Source of the DNA: CAZEJS01 sp964512645
Lineage (GTDB): Bacteria > Actinomycetota > Geothermincolia > Fen-727 > Anoxymicrobiaceae
Length of the DNA stretch: 42,512 bases
NCBI GenBank assembly: GCA_964512645.1
Contig: CAZEJS010000027.1
Span: forward strand, 1-42,512
Direction of reading: 5' to 3'
The notes below the pieces were generated by a model. That model searched no databases. It was not told the origin of the DNA and worked only from the letters and a program-made list of their open reading frames with translations. Below, in pieces: positions 18,881 to 27,443 of the stretch (position 1 is its first letter; every line of letters begins with the position of its first letter). The position numbers were made by a program, and so were the translations under genes.

Positions 18881-21800
18881 TCAGCAGAAGTCGTGCAGGA
18901 GGAATTCGATGCAGGCGCCGCCTTCCTCGCGGATGGTTATCGTCCCTCCGTATGTCGCCACTATCTTGGCTACGATGCTGAGTCCCAGCCCGGTTCCGCC
19001 CCGGACGCCGGAAACGAAGGGCATGAGCGCTTTGTCCGACAGGTCCGCGGGGATTCCCGGCCCGTTGTCGCTTACCGTGAACCTGTGGCGCCCCGACTCG
19101 TCCGTTCCGTGGTACCGGACGGACACCACGGGCCCGTCGGCGTTGTTGTGCTTGACGCCGTTGTCTATGAGGTTGCTGAAAAGCTGGTACATGTGGGTGC
19201 CGCTGGCGACGACGCGGCCCAGGTCCCCCTCGGCCCTGACCTCCGCCTTCCGCGACTCGAAGCAAGCGGCCCGTGAAGCCACGACGTCCGACACCACCCC
19301 GTTGATATCGACCTCTGCCGCGTCGAACGGCTTTTGCCCGGCCTCGGCAAGGTCCAGCAGGTCATCGATGAGGTCGTTCGAGCGGTCCACGTTGTTGCGG
19401 ATTATCTCCAGCATCTCCGCGACGTCCTCCCGCGCTTCCTCCGGGAGACTACCCTCGAGGGTGCGCCTGATCGTCTCGCCCGCGGCGCCGATGGCGGCGA
19501 TCGGTCCCCTCAGGTCGTGCGAGACCGCGTGCGCGTAACCCTCCAGTTCGTTGCAGAGCATCTGCAGCTCCATCTCGGCGCGCTTGCGCTCGGTGACGTC
19601 GCGGACTACCACGATGAACGCTTTCAGCTCCCCCGCGTGGTCGCGCAGCAGCGAGGTGTTCACCTCGCCGACGAAGGAGGTTCCGTCCCTCCTGGCGATG
19701 GCGAACTCGGCGGGGGGTGCGACCCCTGAAGCGAGCAGCCCGGGCAGCTCCTCTTCCGCCCTGGCCCTGTCCTCCGGGAGCAGCATGTCCATGGCGTTCA
19801 AGCCGATCAGTTCCTCGGGGCCCCAGGCGCGCTGCTGGAGCACGGCTTCGTTGGAGACCATGGTGATTTTGAAGCCGAGGTCGGTGACGACAATCGCGTC
19901 CGGCGAAGCGGCCATCAGGCCGCGGTGCAGCTCCTCGGATTCCGCCAGCGCCTCGAGCGCCACGTTCCTTTCGGTAACGTCCCTGGCGATCCCGAACTCC
20001 CCGGCGACCCTGCCCTCTTCGAGGAGCGGGACGCTGACGAACTCGGCGGTCAAGTACGTGCCGTCCTTCTTGAGTATTCGCAGTTCGTACGGCGCCGGCC
20101 GTTCGCCCCCCAGGGCTTGCCTGAAAGTCTCCTCCGCCAGCGCCCGGTCGTCGGGGTGGATGAGGGGCAGGAACGATTTGCCCGCCCACTCGTCCCGGGA
20201 GAAGCCGGTCCACTTCTCGAAAGCGGCGTTCAGGGTCTGCAGGCGCCCGTCGGAGTCTATGCTGTAGATGCCGTCCGGGGCGTTGTCCACCAGCGTCCTG
20301 TACCGGGTCTCGCTTTCGCGGAGCGCCCGGAGGTTCCGTGAATTCTCCAGCGCGATGGACACGATCTCGCTGAACGCCGAGGCCACCAGGCCGTCGTGCT
20401 TGTCGAACCCCCCCCGGTTTGTTGACCAGCGCCAGCATGCCGGCGGTCTTCGAGCTTGTGACAAGGGGAGCCAGCAGGATGTTCTCTATCGCCGGGTGGC
20501 CGCCGGGAATCCGGCTTGACAGCCCGGAAGTTGCGGGCGAGTTGTCGATGAGCGCCTGGCTGGTGGTGAAGCCGGTCCCATGCAGGGTCGAAACGGGCAT
20601 CGGCCCGCCGCCGGGGAGCCGTTCTCTCCACGAACCGGGCTCGACGATGGCCAGCTCGGGCCCCTTTCCGCCGAAGACCGCGACGTACCCCGCCTCGGCC
20701 CCCGTCAGCTCCCTGCAGAGACTGAAGACCTCGGCCGCGGACGCCTCGAAAGTCCCGTGTTCGAGGACTGCCCGGGTGCTCTCCAGGAGCGCGGTTACCT
20801 CTTCGCGGCGCCTGTTGGTCTCCATGACCATGTTGCGCAGCGTTTCCTCGGAGCGCTGTCGTTCCGAGGCGTCCCGGCCCAGGCCCACAAGCGCGAAAGG
20901 CGTGCCGTCCTCCTCGCGGACCAGGGCGCCGGACAGTTCGTAAGGGATTGCCCTGCCGTCCTTGGCGACAAGGCGGGCCTCGACCATCCGCGGCTCGCCG
21001 GATTTCCAAACATTCAGCATCGCTTCCTCGATGCGCGCGAGGTCCTCCACCGAGTGGTAATCCGCACGGGACATCCCGGCGATCTCCTCGTCGGTATAGC
21101 CGGTAACCTCGTTCAACGCCCGGTTCCATCGGAGGAAGCGGCCCTCTCTGTCGAAAAGGACGACAATCTCCTGAAGGGTGTCCAGGGTCCGCACGGTGAT
21201 TGCCTGCTCCCGCTCGAGAGATTTATCGGCCCGCTTCGATTCGGTCAGGTCCCGGACTCGCACGATGTAGCGGGGACCGCGCCGGGTCATGACCTCGGAC
21301 GCCGAAACGGAGACGGGGATCGCCGTTCCGTCGCTTCTCATGTTTTCGAACTCCACCGAGTCGCCCGAAAGCAGTCGCGCCATGGCGCCCTCGATGTCGT
21401 CCCTGCGACCGGGAGGGACCAGTTCCCCGGCGGTCATGCCTCGCAGTTCGTCCGCCGTATAGCCGAGCAGCCTGCAGGCGGCTTCGTTGGGCTCCTCGAC
21501 GCGGCCGTCCATCGTCTCCACGAAGAGCGCCTCAGACGTGTGGTCGAACAGCGAGCGGTAGAAAGCCTCGCTTTCCTCCAGTACCTCGCGCGCCCTCCGC
21601 AGCTCGTCCTGCTCCATGGCGCGCTTCAACGCCTCGACGAGCCGGGGCTCCATGCCGTCGCTCTTGATGACGTAGCCGCTCGCGCCGTCCCTGATGGACC
21701 AGCTGGCCACCTCCTCGTCGCCCATGGCGGTGACCATGACAACCGGGGGGTGGTTCCGCCGCGCGGTTATCTCCTTGAGCAGTTCCAGTCCGGTCCCGTC

Positions 21801-21986
21801 GGTGAACAGGTAGCCCAGCGTTACCAGGTCGAAGGTGCCCGAAGCCAGAAGAGCCCGCGCCTCGCGAAGGTCCGAAGCCTTCTCCACCTCGGCCGAGAAC
21901 CTCTCCGCGAGAAGCCTCTCGATTCGTTCCGCGTCGGCGGGGTCGTTGTCCACCACCAGGATCCTGGGGTTCTCGAGGCCGGTCAT
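18881..21986 (-). CDS. REC-PAS-PAS-GAF-PAS-PAS hybrid sensor histidine kinase, frameshifted at a G8 tract
   Basis: Two overlapping frames encode one kinase of about 1,030 residues. The first frame (21986 to about 20416) gives a receiver-like domain (residues 8-125), two PAS domains ('EEPNEAACRLLGYTADELRG', 'RWNRALNEVTGYTDEEIAG') and a GAF domain. It then leaves frame at 'LALVNKPGG'. The second frame continues 'FDKHDGLVASAFSEIVSIAL' (end of GAF), two more PAS domains, the kinase His in 'GYAHAVSHDLRGPIAA', N-box 'LFSNLIDNGVKHN', 'VSDNGPGIP' and 'GGTGLGLSIVAKIVA'. The switch lies exactly in eight Gs on the coding strand; seven would restore one frame. It may be a sequencing or assembly error, a mutation, or a phase-variable switch. 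The receiver lacks its phosphorylatable Asp (Gly58 in 'DLVTLGYLFTDG'). No membrane segments are seen, so the kinase is cytoplasmic. The ATG at 21986 has GGAG upstream. Confidence 0.85.
20408..20415 (-). repeat. Homopolymer tract G8 causing the kinase frameshift
   Basis: Eight consecutive C on the plus strand (G on the coding strand) at the exact point where the GAF domain changes reading frame. Removing one base gives the continuous sequence KPGGFDKHDG. Confidence 0.8.
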
Positions 21987-22172
21987 GGCAAGCTCCGGGA
22001 ATGCTGTGCCGGGTCATCGAAGTTCGAATGTGTCATGGTTGCTGCCGCTTTCCAGTGAGTACCGGCCTGCGCCGACATCACTGTTAGTATCGGCAGGCCC
22101 GCGGGGAGAGTCAAGTGAAACGACCGCTCCATGATCAGGGACTCCGCTGCGGGAGAATCCCGCGTTCACGGA

Positions 22173-23750
22173 TCAATCGTCCGAGGTGAATGCCTCGATG
22201 ATCCTCTCGCGGTCGCCCGACCGGAGGGATTCAATGATGCCCCGGTACGCCGCGGCCGCGTCCGTGCCCCACGCGTCAACCGAACTTATCCTGGCCGGGT
22301 CCCGGGAGCGGTCCACGGTGAATATCCCGAAGCGCGGGTCGTAGGACCCCCACTCGTAGTTGTCCACCATCGACCAGTAGAGGTAGCCGGCGAGCGGCAC
22401 CCCGTCTTTCCTGGCCCGGAGCGCCTCGAAGATGAACGACCTCAGGAATACGCCGAGGGTGGCCCCGTCGCGCCGCTGTTCTACGCGCCCCCGGTACGCC
22501 TTGTGCGCCATGCCGTTCTCGGCGATCAGCAGCGGCAGGCCCTCCCCGTTGACGGTCTCGGCCTTGAGGAAGTGGTACATGGCAACCGGGTTCAGCGTCC
22601 ACTCCCAGTGTTCGGCGTTGAAGTTGAAGCGCTTCTCGCGGATGTCCCGGAAGCCCGGCGCCTTGACCATGTTGCGGAGGAAGGGGTCGTAGAAATCGAG
22701 GGCAAGCAGGTCCAGCTTGTCGGGGAACTCGGAGCGGTAGACCGCGTCCGCGGCGCCGGAGAACCGTTCCGCCGTGCTCATGCGGCGGAAGCCTTCACGG
22801 ATAAGCCGCTCGGCTCCCCGCCCGAGGGCGCTCGCCTTGACCACGGCCGGCGACTTGGCCACCTCGGCGTCCCAGGCCGCCTTCCCCTGCTCCAGGTACT
22901 CCGGCAGCCCGGAGCGCTCGACCCCGTTCCGCCTGGCGTTCAGCAGGTCGGTGATTATCTTGTCGGCGCCGTAAACGGAGACGCTTATGGTGTTGTACGT
23001 CACCGACGGCGCTCCCCAGGAGTTGTCCCGGTAGATGCGGTGCAGGGCGTCGTAGGCGAGGCAGTGCGCCTCGATGAGGTTGTTCAGTGCCGTGTAAGCC
23101 CGGGAGATACCGCGTTTCCCGTGAGGGAAAGCCCCCAGCGCGTAGGTCATGAAAGCCAGGCCGTTGGGTTCGTTGACCGTTATCCAGTACCTGACCGGGT
23201 CGAGTGAGTGTTTCTCGACGAGCAGGGAGTTCAGGCGGACGGAGACCTCCTCCACGTACCGCTCGAACAACCCCAGGTGTTCCCTCTCCAACCAGAAGTC
23301 CGGCCCGAGCCAGCGCGGGTGGGTGAAATGCTGCAGGGTCACCACCGGCTCCATGCCCGCCCGCTTCACCGAGGCCACCATGTCCGCGTACGCCTCGATG
23401 GCGGCGAGGTCGAAATCAGGCGTACCAGCGGCGGTGGAGGTGGCGGAGGTGGACGGCTGGACCCTCGCCCACTCGATGCCGATCCTCAGGGCGTTGAGGC
23501 CCATCCCGGCGGCCATCTCGACCTGCCGGGGATAGTCGGTCCACCATCTTATGGCCTCGGCAGAGGGCTCCACCCGGCCCGACCTCTCCAGTTCCGCCCA
23601 GTTGTTGAGTGGCTGGCCGGTGCCGTTTATCCCTCCTTCGACCTGGTACGCCGCGTTCGCGCAGCCGAACAGGAACCCCTCGGGGAGCTCGAAGCCGCCG
23701 TCGAACAGCTCCTCCAGGTCTTTCCTGGTGTAATGTCGCTTGAACTCCAT
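22173..23750 (-). CDS. Glycoside hydrolase family 1 (beta-glucosidase-like)
   Basis: A retaining beta-glycosidase of 525 residues (family members are usually 440-480). The N-terminal 'LPEGFLFGCANAAYQVEGG' matches the family signature, 'GLNALRIGIEWARVQP' and 'EPVVTLQHFTHPRWL' follow, E194 in 'ITVNEPNGLAF' is the acid/base, and E411 in 'LLIAENGMA' is the nucleophile. 'GYLYWSMVDNYEWGSYDPRFG' closes the barrel. Extra length comes from an insertion near residues 270-340. No signal peptide is seen, so it acts on imported sugars. The ATG at 23750 is chosen over a TTG ten codons upstream with no site. It follows the small Cys-ended ORF by 40 bases and is probably co-transcribed with it. Confidence 0.9.
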   Translation of the reverse strand: MEFKRHYTRKDLEELFDGGFELPEGFLFGCANAAYQVEGGINGTGQPLNNWAELERSGRVEPSAEAIRWWTDYPRQVEMAAGMGLNALRIGIEWARVQPSTSATSTAAGTPDFDLAAIEAYADMVASVKRAGMEPVVTLQHFTHPRWLGPDFWLEREHLGLFERYVEEVSVRLNSLLVEKHSLDPVRYWITVNEPNGLAFMTYALGAFPHGKRGISRAYTALNNLIEAHCLAYDALHRIYRDNSWGAPSVTYNTISVSVYGADKIITDLLNARRNGVERSGLPEYLEQGKAAWDAEVAKSPAVVKASALGRGAERLIREGFRRMSTAERFSGAADAVYRSEFPDKLDLLALDFYDPFLRNMVKAPGFRDIREKRFNFNAEHWEWTLNPVAMYHFLKAETVNGEGLPLLIAENGMAHKAYRGRVEQRRDGATLGVFLRSFIFEALRARKDGVPLAGYLYWSMVDNYEWGSYDPRFGIFTVDRSRDPARISSVDAWGTDAAAAYRGIIESLRSGDRERIIEAFTSDD

Positions 23751-23790
23751 GCGCCACACCGCCTTTCCGCGGGCCGGCAACGGGAATCTC

Positions 23791-23970
23791 TCAGCAGCAG
23801 AATCGGCAGCCGGTGGGGATGTCTATCCAGAGGGCGAGGAGCGGTATGTCCGCGCCGCAGGGGTCTTCCATCCAGTAGAAGATGTCGTCGGCGTTGACAT
23901 AGCTCTCGTCCGCGGGCGACTCCGTGGCGTCGCACGGGTCCGGCGTCGCGTTCCGTTCGTTCTCGGTCAA
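23791..23970 (-). CDS. 59-residue acidic peptide ending in CRFCC, unrecognised
   Basis: This small gene has an ideal ribosome binding site (GGAGG, six bases before the TTG at 23970) and an extended -10 promoter candidate close upstream, which argue that it is real. The protein is acidic in its first half (MTENERNATPDPCDATES) and turns hydrophobic after 'WMEDPCGADIPLLALWIDIP', ending T-G-C-R-F-C-C. There are five Cys in total, three in the last five residues. The shape recalls a leader-plus-core precursor peptide or a small metal-binding protein; neither can be shown. It sits 40 bases before the GH1 gene in the same direction. The same frame extends upstream as a 92-residue reading, but without a binding site and into the promoter. 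Confidence 0.6.
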   Translation of the reverse strand: MTENERNATPDPCDATESPADESYVNADDIFYWMEDPCGADIPLLALWIDIPTGCRFCC

Positions 23971-23992
23971 TGTCCGCCTCCGTGTCACGGCA

Positions 23993-24001
23993 ATTGTAGC
24001 A
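23993..24001 (-). promoter_or_regulatory. Candidate extended -10 promoter for the Cys-peptide/GH1 pair
   Basis: On the minus strand TGCTACAAT fits TGn-TAnnAT with a -10 hexamer matching five of six. Transcription would begin about 16 bases before the TTG at 23970. No convincing -35 element is present, as expected for extended -10 promoters. Confidence 0.45.
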
Positions 24002-24085
24002 GATGGCGCGGGCGTGACGCGCGCGGCGACTGCCGCGGACGCGAACTCCCTGTCGGGACGGGCCTGCACGGGCCGGGAGCATATT

Positions 24086-24094
24086 TGGTATTAT
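24086..24094 (+). promoter_or_regulatory. Candidate extended -10 promoter for the synthase/thiolase operon
   Basis: TGGTATTAT fits TGn followed by TATTAT (five of six). It would place the transcript start near 24101, at the foot of the strong hairpin that follows. Confidence 0.45.
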
Positions 24095-24106
24095 TCACCG
24101 AGCGCT

Positions 24107-24131
24107 CCGGCGGGCGACAGGCGCCCGCCGG
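24107..24131 (+). promoter_or_regulatory. Perfect 10-bp hairpin in the leader of the synthase/thiolase operon
   Basis: CCGGCGGGCG at 24107-24116 pairs with CGCCCGCCGG at 24122-24131 around the loop ACAGG. It lies 30 bases before the start codon and has no T tract, so it is not a simple terminator. It could stabilise the 5' end or control translation. Confidence 0.45.
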
Positions 24132-24161
24132 GGCTACGGAAAGATCTAGCAGGGGGTAGAC

Positions 24162-25562
24162 ATGGCAGGAATAGTGGCTTACGGAGGCTACGTCCCCTGG
24201 CGCCGGCTCGAGCGAAAGCTCATCGCCGAGGCCTGGGGGATACCGGGCGCTCCGGGAGAGGTCGCGGTGGCGAACTTCGATGAAGACAGCGTCACCATGG
24301 CCGTCGAAGCAGGAAGGGATTGCATCCTCGACGACCCCGAAGGTGTCAAGGGTCTGTACTTCGCGTCCACGACGGCGCCTTACATCGAGAAGTCCTCGGC
24401 GGGCGTTGTCGCGAGCGTTCTCGATCTCGATAGTTCCGCCCTTACGGCGGATTTCGGCGCCTCGCTCGGAGCCGGGATGGCCGCGCTCATTGCCGCCGCG
24501 GGGGCGGTTGATTCCGGCGGCGCGGACAGCGTGCTGGTCACCGCCGCGGAGTGCAGGCTGGCCCATCCCAGGAGCGCCGACGAGCAGACGTTCGGCGACG
24601 GCGCGGGCGCGCTGCTGGTTGGCAGGGACGCTGGGCTGGCCGAGATCAAGGGGGCTTACTCCTCCTACGCCGAGGCCATGAGCACGTGGAAGCTCCCGGG
24701 AGACAGGCTCCCCAGGGAGTCCAACCCCAGATGGTTCACCGCCAACTCGTACGTGCCCGCGATCGTGGGGGCGATCAAGGCGGCGCTGGCGGAGTTCGAG
24801 GTGGCGCCCGACGACATCGGCAAAGTCGTAGCCGCCGCGCCCGATTTCAGGACTCACCAGCAGATCGCCAGGGCCCTGGGGATCAAAGACCCTGCCATGG
24901 TCCAGGACGCGCTGTTCGCTTTCGTCGGCGGCGCCGGGTGCGCCCAGCCGCTGATGATGCTCGCGGCCGCGCTGGCCGAAGCGGCCCCCGGGGACAGGAT
25001 ACTCGTGGCGGGCGGCGGCGACACCTACGACGTGGTCCTGCTCGAGGTCACGGAACGTATTAAGGATTTCAAACCCAGGAGGGGCATAGCGGGACACCTC
25101 GAGACCAAGACCAATCTCGACTCCTACGCCAAGTTTCTCGCCCGCAAGGAACTGCTGGAGACCGAGCCGGAAGAGAACACCTCCTCGGCAATCCAGATGT
25201 GGCGTGACGGCAAGTCGGTGCTGCCGCTGTACGGGAGGAAGTGCGAGGCCTGCGAGACGGTCTACTTCCCGCCCAGGCGCGTCTGCCCCGACTGCCACGC
25301 GCGCGAGAAGAACGTCGACTGGAAGCTCGGAAGGACGGGCAAGCTCTGGAACTTCATCGACGACAACCTGACGCCGAACCCGGAGCCCCCCACCACTCTC
25401 ACCATCGTCGACCTCGACGGAGGGGGCAGGATATTCCTCCAGATGACGGACAGAAACGTGACCGACACCGAGATTGACATGGACGTAGAGCTGGTCTTCC
25501 GAATAATCCACAACGGCGGTGGCTTCCCCAACTACTTCTGGAAGAGCCGCCCGGTCCGCTAA
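24162..25562 (+). CDS. HMG-CoA synthase-like protein fused to DUF35 zinc-ribbon/OB domain
   Basis: A 466-residue two-part protein. Residues 1-320 have a thiolase-superfamily fold of the hydroxymethylglutaryl-CoA synthase type ('GIVAYGGYVPWRRLER', 'FASTTAPYIEKSSAGVV', 'FGDGAGALLVG', 'AGGGDTYDVVLLEV'). Residues about 350-466 carry a DUF35 module: a zinc ribbon 'CEACETVYFPPRRVCPDC' (two CxxC pairs) and an OB fold. In archaea, separate synthase, thiolase and DUF35 proteins form a complex that channels acetoacetyl-CoA; here two of the three are fused and the thiolase is next. The nucleophile position reads 'DFGASLGAG', Ser101 where true synthases have Cys, so it may not make HMG-CoA. The ATG at 24162 follows AGGGGGTAGAC. 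Confidence 0.8.
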   Translation: MAGIVAYGGYVPWRRLERKLIAEAWGIPGAPGEVAVANFDEDSVTMAVEAGRDCILDDPEGVKGLYFASTTAPYIEKSSAGVVASVLDLDSSALTADFGASLGAGMAALIAAAGAVDSGGADSVLVTAAECRLAHPRSADEQTFGDGAGALLVGRDAGLAEIKGAYSSYAEAMSTWKLPGDRLPRESNPRWFTANSYVPAIVGAIKAALAEFEVAPDDIGKVVAAAPDFRTHQQIARALGIKDPAMVQDALFAFVGGAGCAQPLMMLAAALAEAAPGDRILVAGGGDTYDVVLLEVTERIKDFKPRRGIAGHLETKTNLDSYAKFLARKELLETEPEENTSSAIQMWRDGKSVLPLYGRKCEACETVYFPPRRVCPDCHAREKNVDWKLGRTGKLWNFIDDNLTPNPEPPTTLTIVDLDGGGRIFLQMTDRNVTDTEIDMDVELVFRIIHNGGGFPNYFWKSRPVR

Positions 25563-25576
25563 GGAGGTATTGAGAG

Positions 25577-26740
25577 ATGGCAGATCTCAAAGACGTTGCC
25601 GTCATCGGGGTCGGTGCCACGAAGTTCGGGGAGAACTTCCAGTGGGGCGTCGATGACATGCTGACGATAGCGGGGTTCGAGGCGATGGACGACGCGGGCA
25701 TCAAGCCCGAGCAGATAGAGGCCGGCTGGATAGGCATCCAATACCCGTTCACCGGTTTCTCGGGCGCTACGCTCTCCGACGCCATCAAGACCTACGATAT
25801 CCCGATCACCCACACCGAGAACTACTGCGTTTCCGGTCTCGACGCGTTCCGAAACGCCTGTCTGGCCGTGGCCAGCGAGCAGTACGACATGGTGATCGCC
25901 TGCGGCGTGGAGAAGATAACCGACCAGGGCGGGCGCGGCCTGCCCACCGCCGGGTTCGGGCACCCGGTGCAGATGTCCGGCCTGACCGCGCCGTCGGCGT
26001 TCGGGCTGGCGTTCCCCAGGCACGCCAGGGAGTTCGGGACCACCAAGGAGCACCTGGCGCACGTGGCGGTCAAGAACCACTTCAACGGCGCGGTGAACCC
26101 GAAGGCGCACTTCCGCCGCGAGGTCACGGTCGAACAGGTCATGAAGGCGCCGATCATCACCGGTCCTCTGGGGCTCCTCGACTGCTGCCCCATATCCGAC
26201 GGTTCCGCCGCGGCGATCATTACCCGGGCGGACATCGCCAGGAAGTACCGCGACGACTACGTGACGGTGAAGGGCATGGGTTTCGCCACCTATACCAACC
26301 TTATGATGTACGACAAGAACTTCGACTACCTGGCGTGGCGCCCGACGGTGAAGGCCGCCGAGAAAGCTTACGCGATGGCGGGGATCACCGACCCGGCCAA
26401 CGAGGTCGACCTCGCGGAATGCCACGACTGCTTCACCATCACCGAGATACTCAACGTCGAGGACCTGGGGTTCTGCAAGAAAGGCGAGGGCGGCCCGGCG
26501 ATGGCCGAGGGCAGGTTCAACATCGACGGCCAGGTCGCGATCAACCCCTCCGGAGGCCTGAAGTGCTTCGGCCACCCTATCGGGGCGACAGGCGTCAGGA
26601 TGGTCTACGAGGTGACCAAGCAGCTCCAGGGCCGGGCGGACGGCCGCCAGCGCGAGGGGGCCAGAGTCGGAATGGCCCATAACCTGGGCGGCCTCGGTGG
26701 GGTCGTTTGCGGGGTGGTCATCCTCACCAACGAGAAGTAG
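25577..26740 (+). CDS. Thiolase, SCP-x/acetyl-CoA acetyltransferase type
   Basis: A 387-residue thiolase of the SCP-x-like group that works with DUF35 partners. The acyl-accepting Cys84 is in 'TENYCVSGLDAFRNA'. 'VDLAECHDCFTITEILN' holds a conserved His, and 'NPSGGLKCFGHPIGATG' carries the GHP motif. All catalytic residues are present, in contrast to the neighbouring synthase-like protein. It would condense two acyl-CoA molecules or cleave a 3-ketoacyl-CoA; the chain length cannot be told. The start is ATG at 25577, with the ribosome binding site AAGGAGGT overlapping the stop of the previous gene; the 14-base gap indicates a single operon. In archaea such a pair feeds the mevalonate pathway. 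Confidence 0.88.
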   Translation: MADLKDVAVIGVGATKFGENFQWGVDDMLTIAGFEAMDDAGIKPEQIEAGWIGIQYPFTGFSGATLSDAIKTYDIPITHTENYCVSGLDAFRNACLAVASEQYDMVIACGVEKITDQGGRGLPTAGFGHPVQMSGLTAPSAFGLAFPRHAREFGTTKEHLAHVAVKNHFNGAVNPKAHFRREVTVEQVMKAPIITGPLGLLDCCPISDGSAAAIITRADIARKYRDDYVTVKGMGFATYTNLMMYDKNFDYLAWRPTVKAAEKAYAMAGITDPANEVDLAECHDCFTITEILNVEDLGFCKKGEGGPAMAEGRFNIDGQVAINPSGGLKCFGHPIGATGVRMVYEVTKQLQGRADGRQREGARVGMAHNLGGLGGVVCGVVILTNEK

Positions 26741-26809
26741 GCGCGCGCGCTACCGTGGGTCGAAGGCGCGGACGGGGCGCTCGGGCCGGGAGGGACGGCG
26801 GCCCGGGCG

Positions 26810-27427
26810 TCACGCTCTCTTCGACGCTACCAGGAGCACGGTCGGGGGGAGGTGTCTGACCATGCCGGTTTCCAGGACCGCCAGGCCGGCCTCCTCCGAC
26901 ATCCCGGCCAGGCTCTCCGCGTCGAAGTAGCGTTCGTCGGCCCTGGTCATCCTGCCGAACGTCAGGCACAAACGCCCCATGGCCCCTTTCGAAGTCAGGT
27001 CGCAGAGGAAAAACCTCCCGCCCGGCTTCATGACCCGCGCGATTTCCCTCAAGGAGGCCCGCGGGTCCGGGAAATGGTGGAAGGCCACGCAGGATATCAC
27101 GATGTCGAACCGCTCGTCTTCCCCGGGGATGGCCCCGGCCGAAGCCGACAGGTAGGAGATGCCTGGCTGTTCACGGGAGAGTTCCCGGGCGACCCGGAGC
27201 ATCCCTTCGCTCTCGTCGATGCCTACCAGGCGCGCGGCCCCGAGCCTCTCCATCCTTCGCAGCATGTCGCCGGTGCCGCACCCGACATCCAGCACGCTCG
27301 AGCCTTGCGCCTGCCCGATCTTCGACTCCAGCATGTCGTGGAGCGGAACGAAGTACAGGCGCCAGTAGAGGGACTCTTCGTAGGTGACGGACCATTCGTC
27401 GAATCGCGCGCGAGCGTCTTTACCCAT
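26810..27427 (-). CDS. Class I SAM-dependent methyltransferase
   Basis: A 205-residue protein with 'SSVLDVGCGTGDMLRRME' (motif I, residues 43-60), 'LVGIDESEGMLRVAR' (acidic residue binding the ribose), 'FDIVISCVAFHHFPDP' and 'LREIARVMKPGGRFFLCDLT', the standard order of UbiE/Methyltransf_11 enzymes. The N-terminal 'FDEWSVTYEESLYWRLYF' is also common in that group. The acceptor is unknown: a quinone, lipid or product of the radical SAM protein are all possible. It begins 16 bases after the radical SAM stop on the same strand, so the two form an operon. The ATG at 27427 has GGGGGAA upstream. Confidence 0.88.
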   Translation of the reverse strand: MGKDARARFDEWSVTYEESLYWRLYFVPLHDMLESKIGQAQGSSVLDVGCGTGDMLRRMERLGAARLVGIDESEGMLRVARELSREQPGISYLSASAGAIPGEDERFDIVISCVAFHHFPDPRASLREIARVMKPGGRFFLCDLTSKGAMGRLCLTFGRMTRADERYFDAESLAGMSEEAGLAVLETGMVRHLPPTVLLVASKRA

Positions 27428-27443
27428 GAGAAAGTTCCCCCGT

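Noticed and set aside
22149..22163. GCGGGA-GAA-TCCCGC hairpin just after the GH1 gene
   Set aside because: Right place for a terminator on the minus strand but without a T tract; too weak to list as a feature.
23985..25511. Long minus-strand frame over the synthase-like gene
   Set aside because: Composition is typical of an antisense shadow (rich in R, G, H, V without motifs), and the plus-strand product is a clear family member.
26773..26806. CGGGCC/GGCCCG inverted repeat between the convergent thiolase and methyltransferase genes
   Set aside because: Only six pairs and no T tract on either strand; likely chance in GC-rich DNA, although it could weakly terminate.
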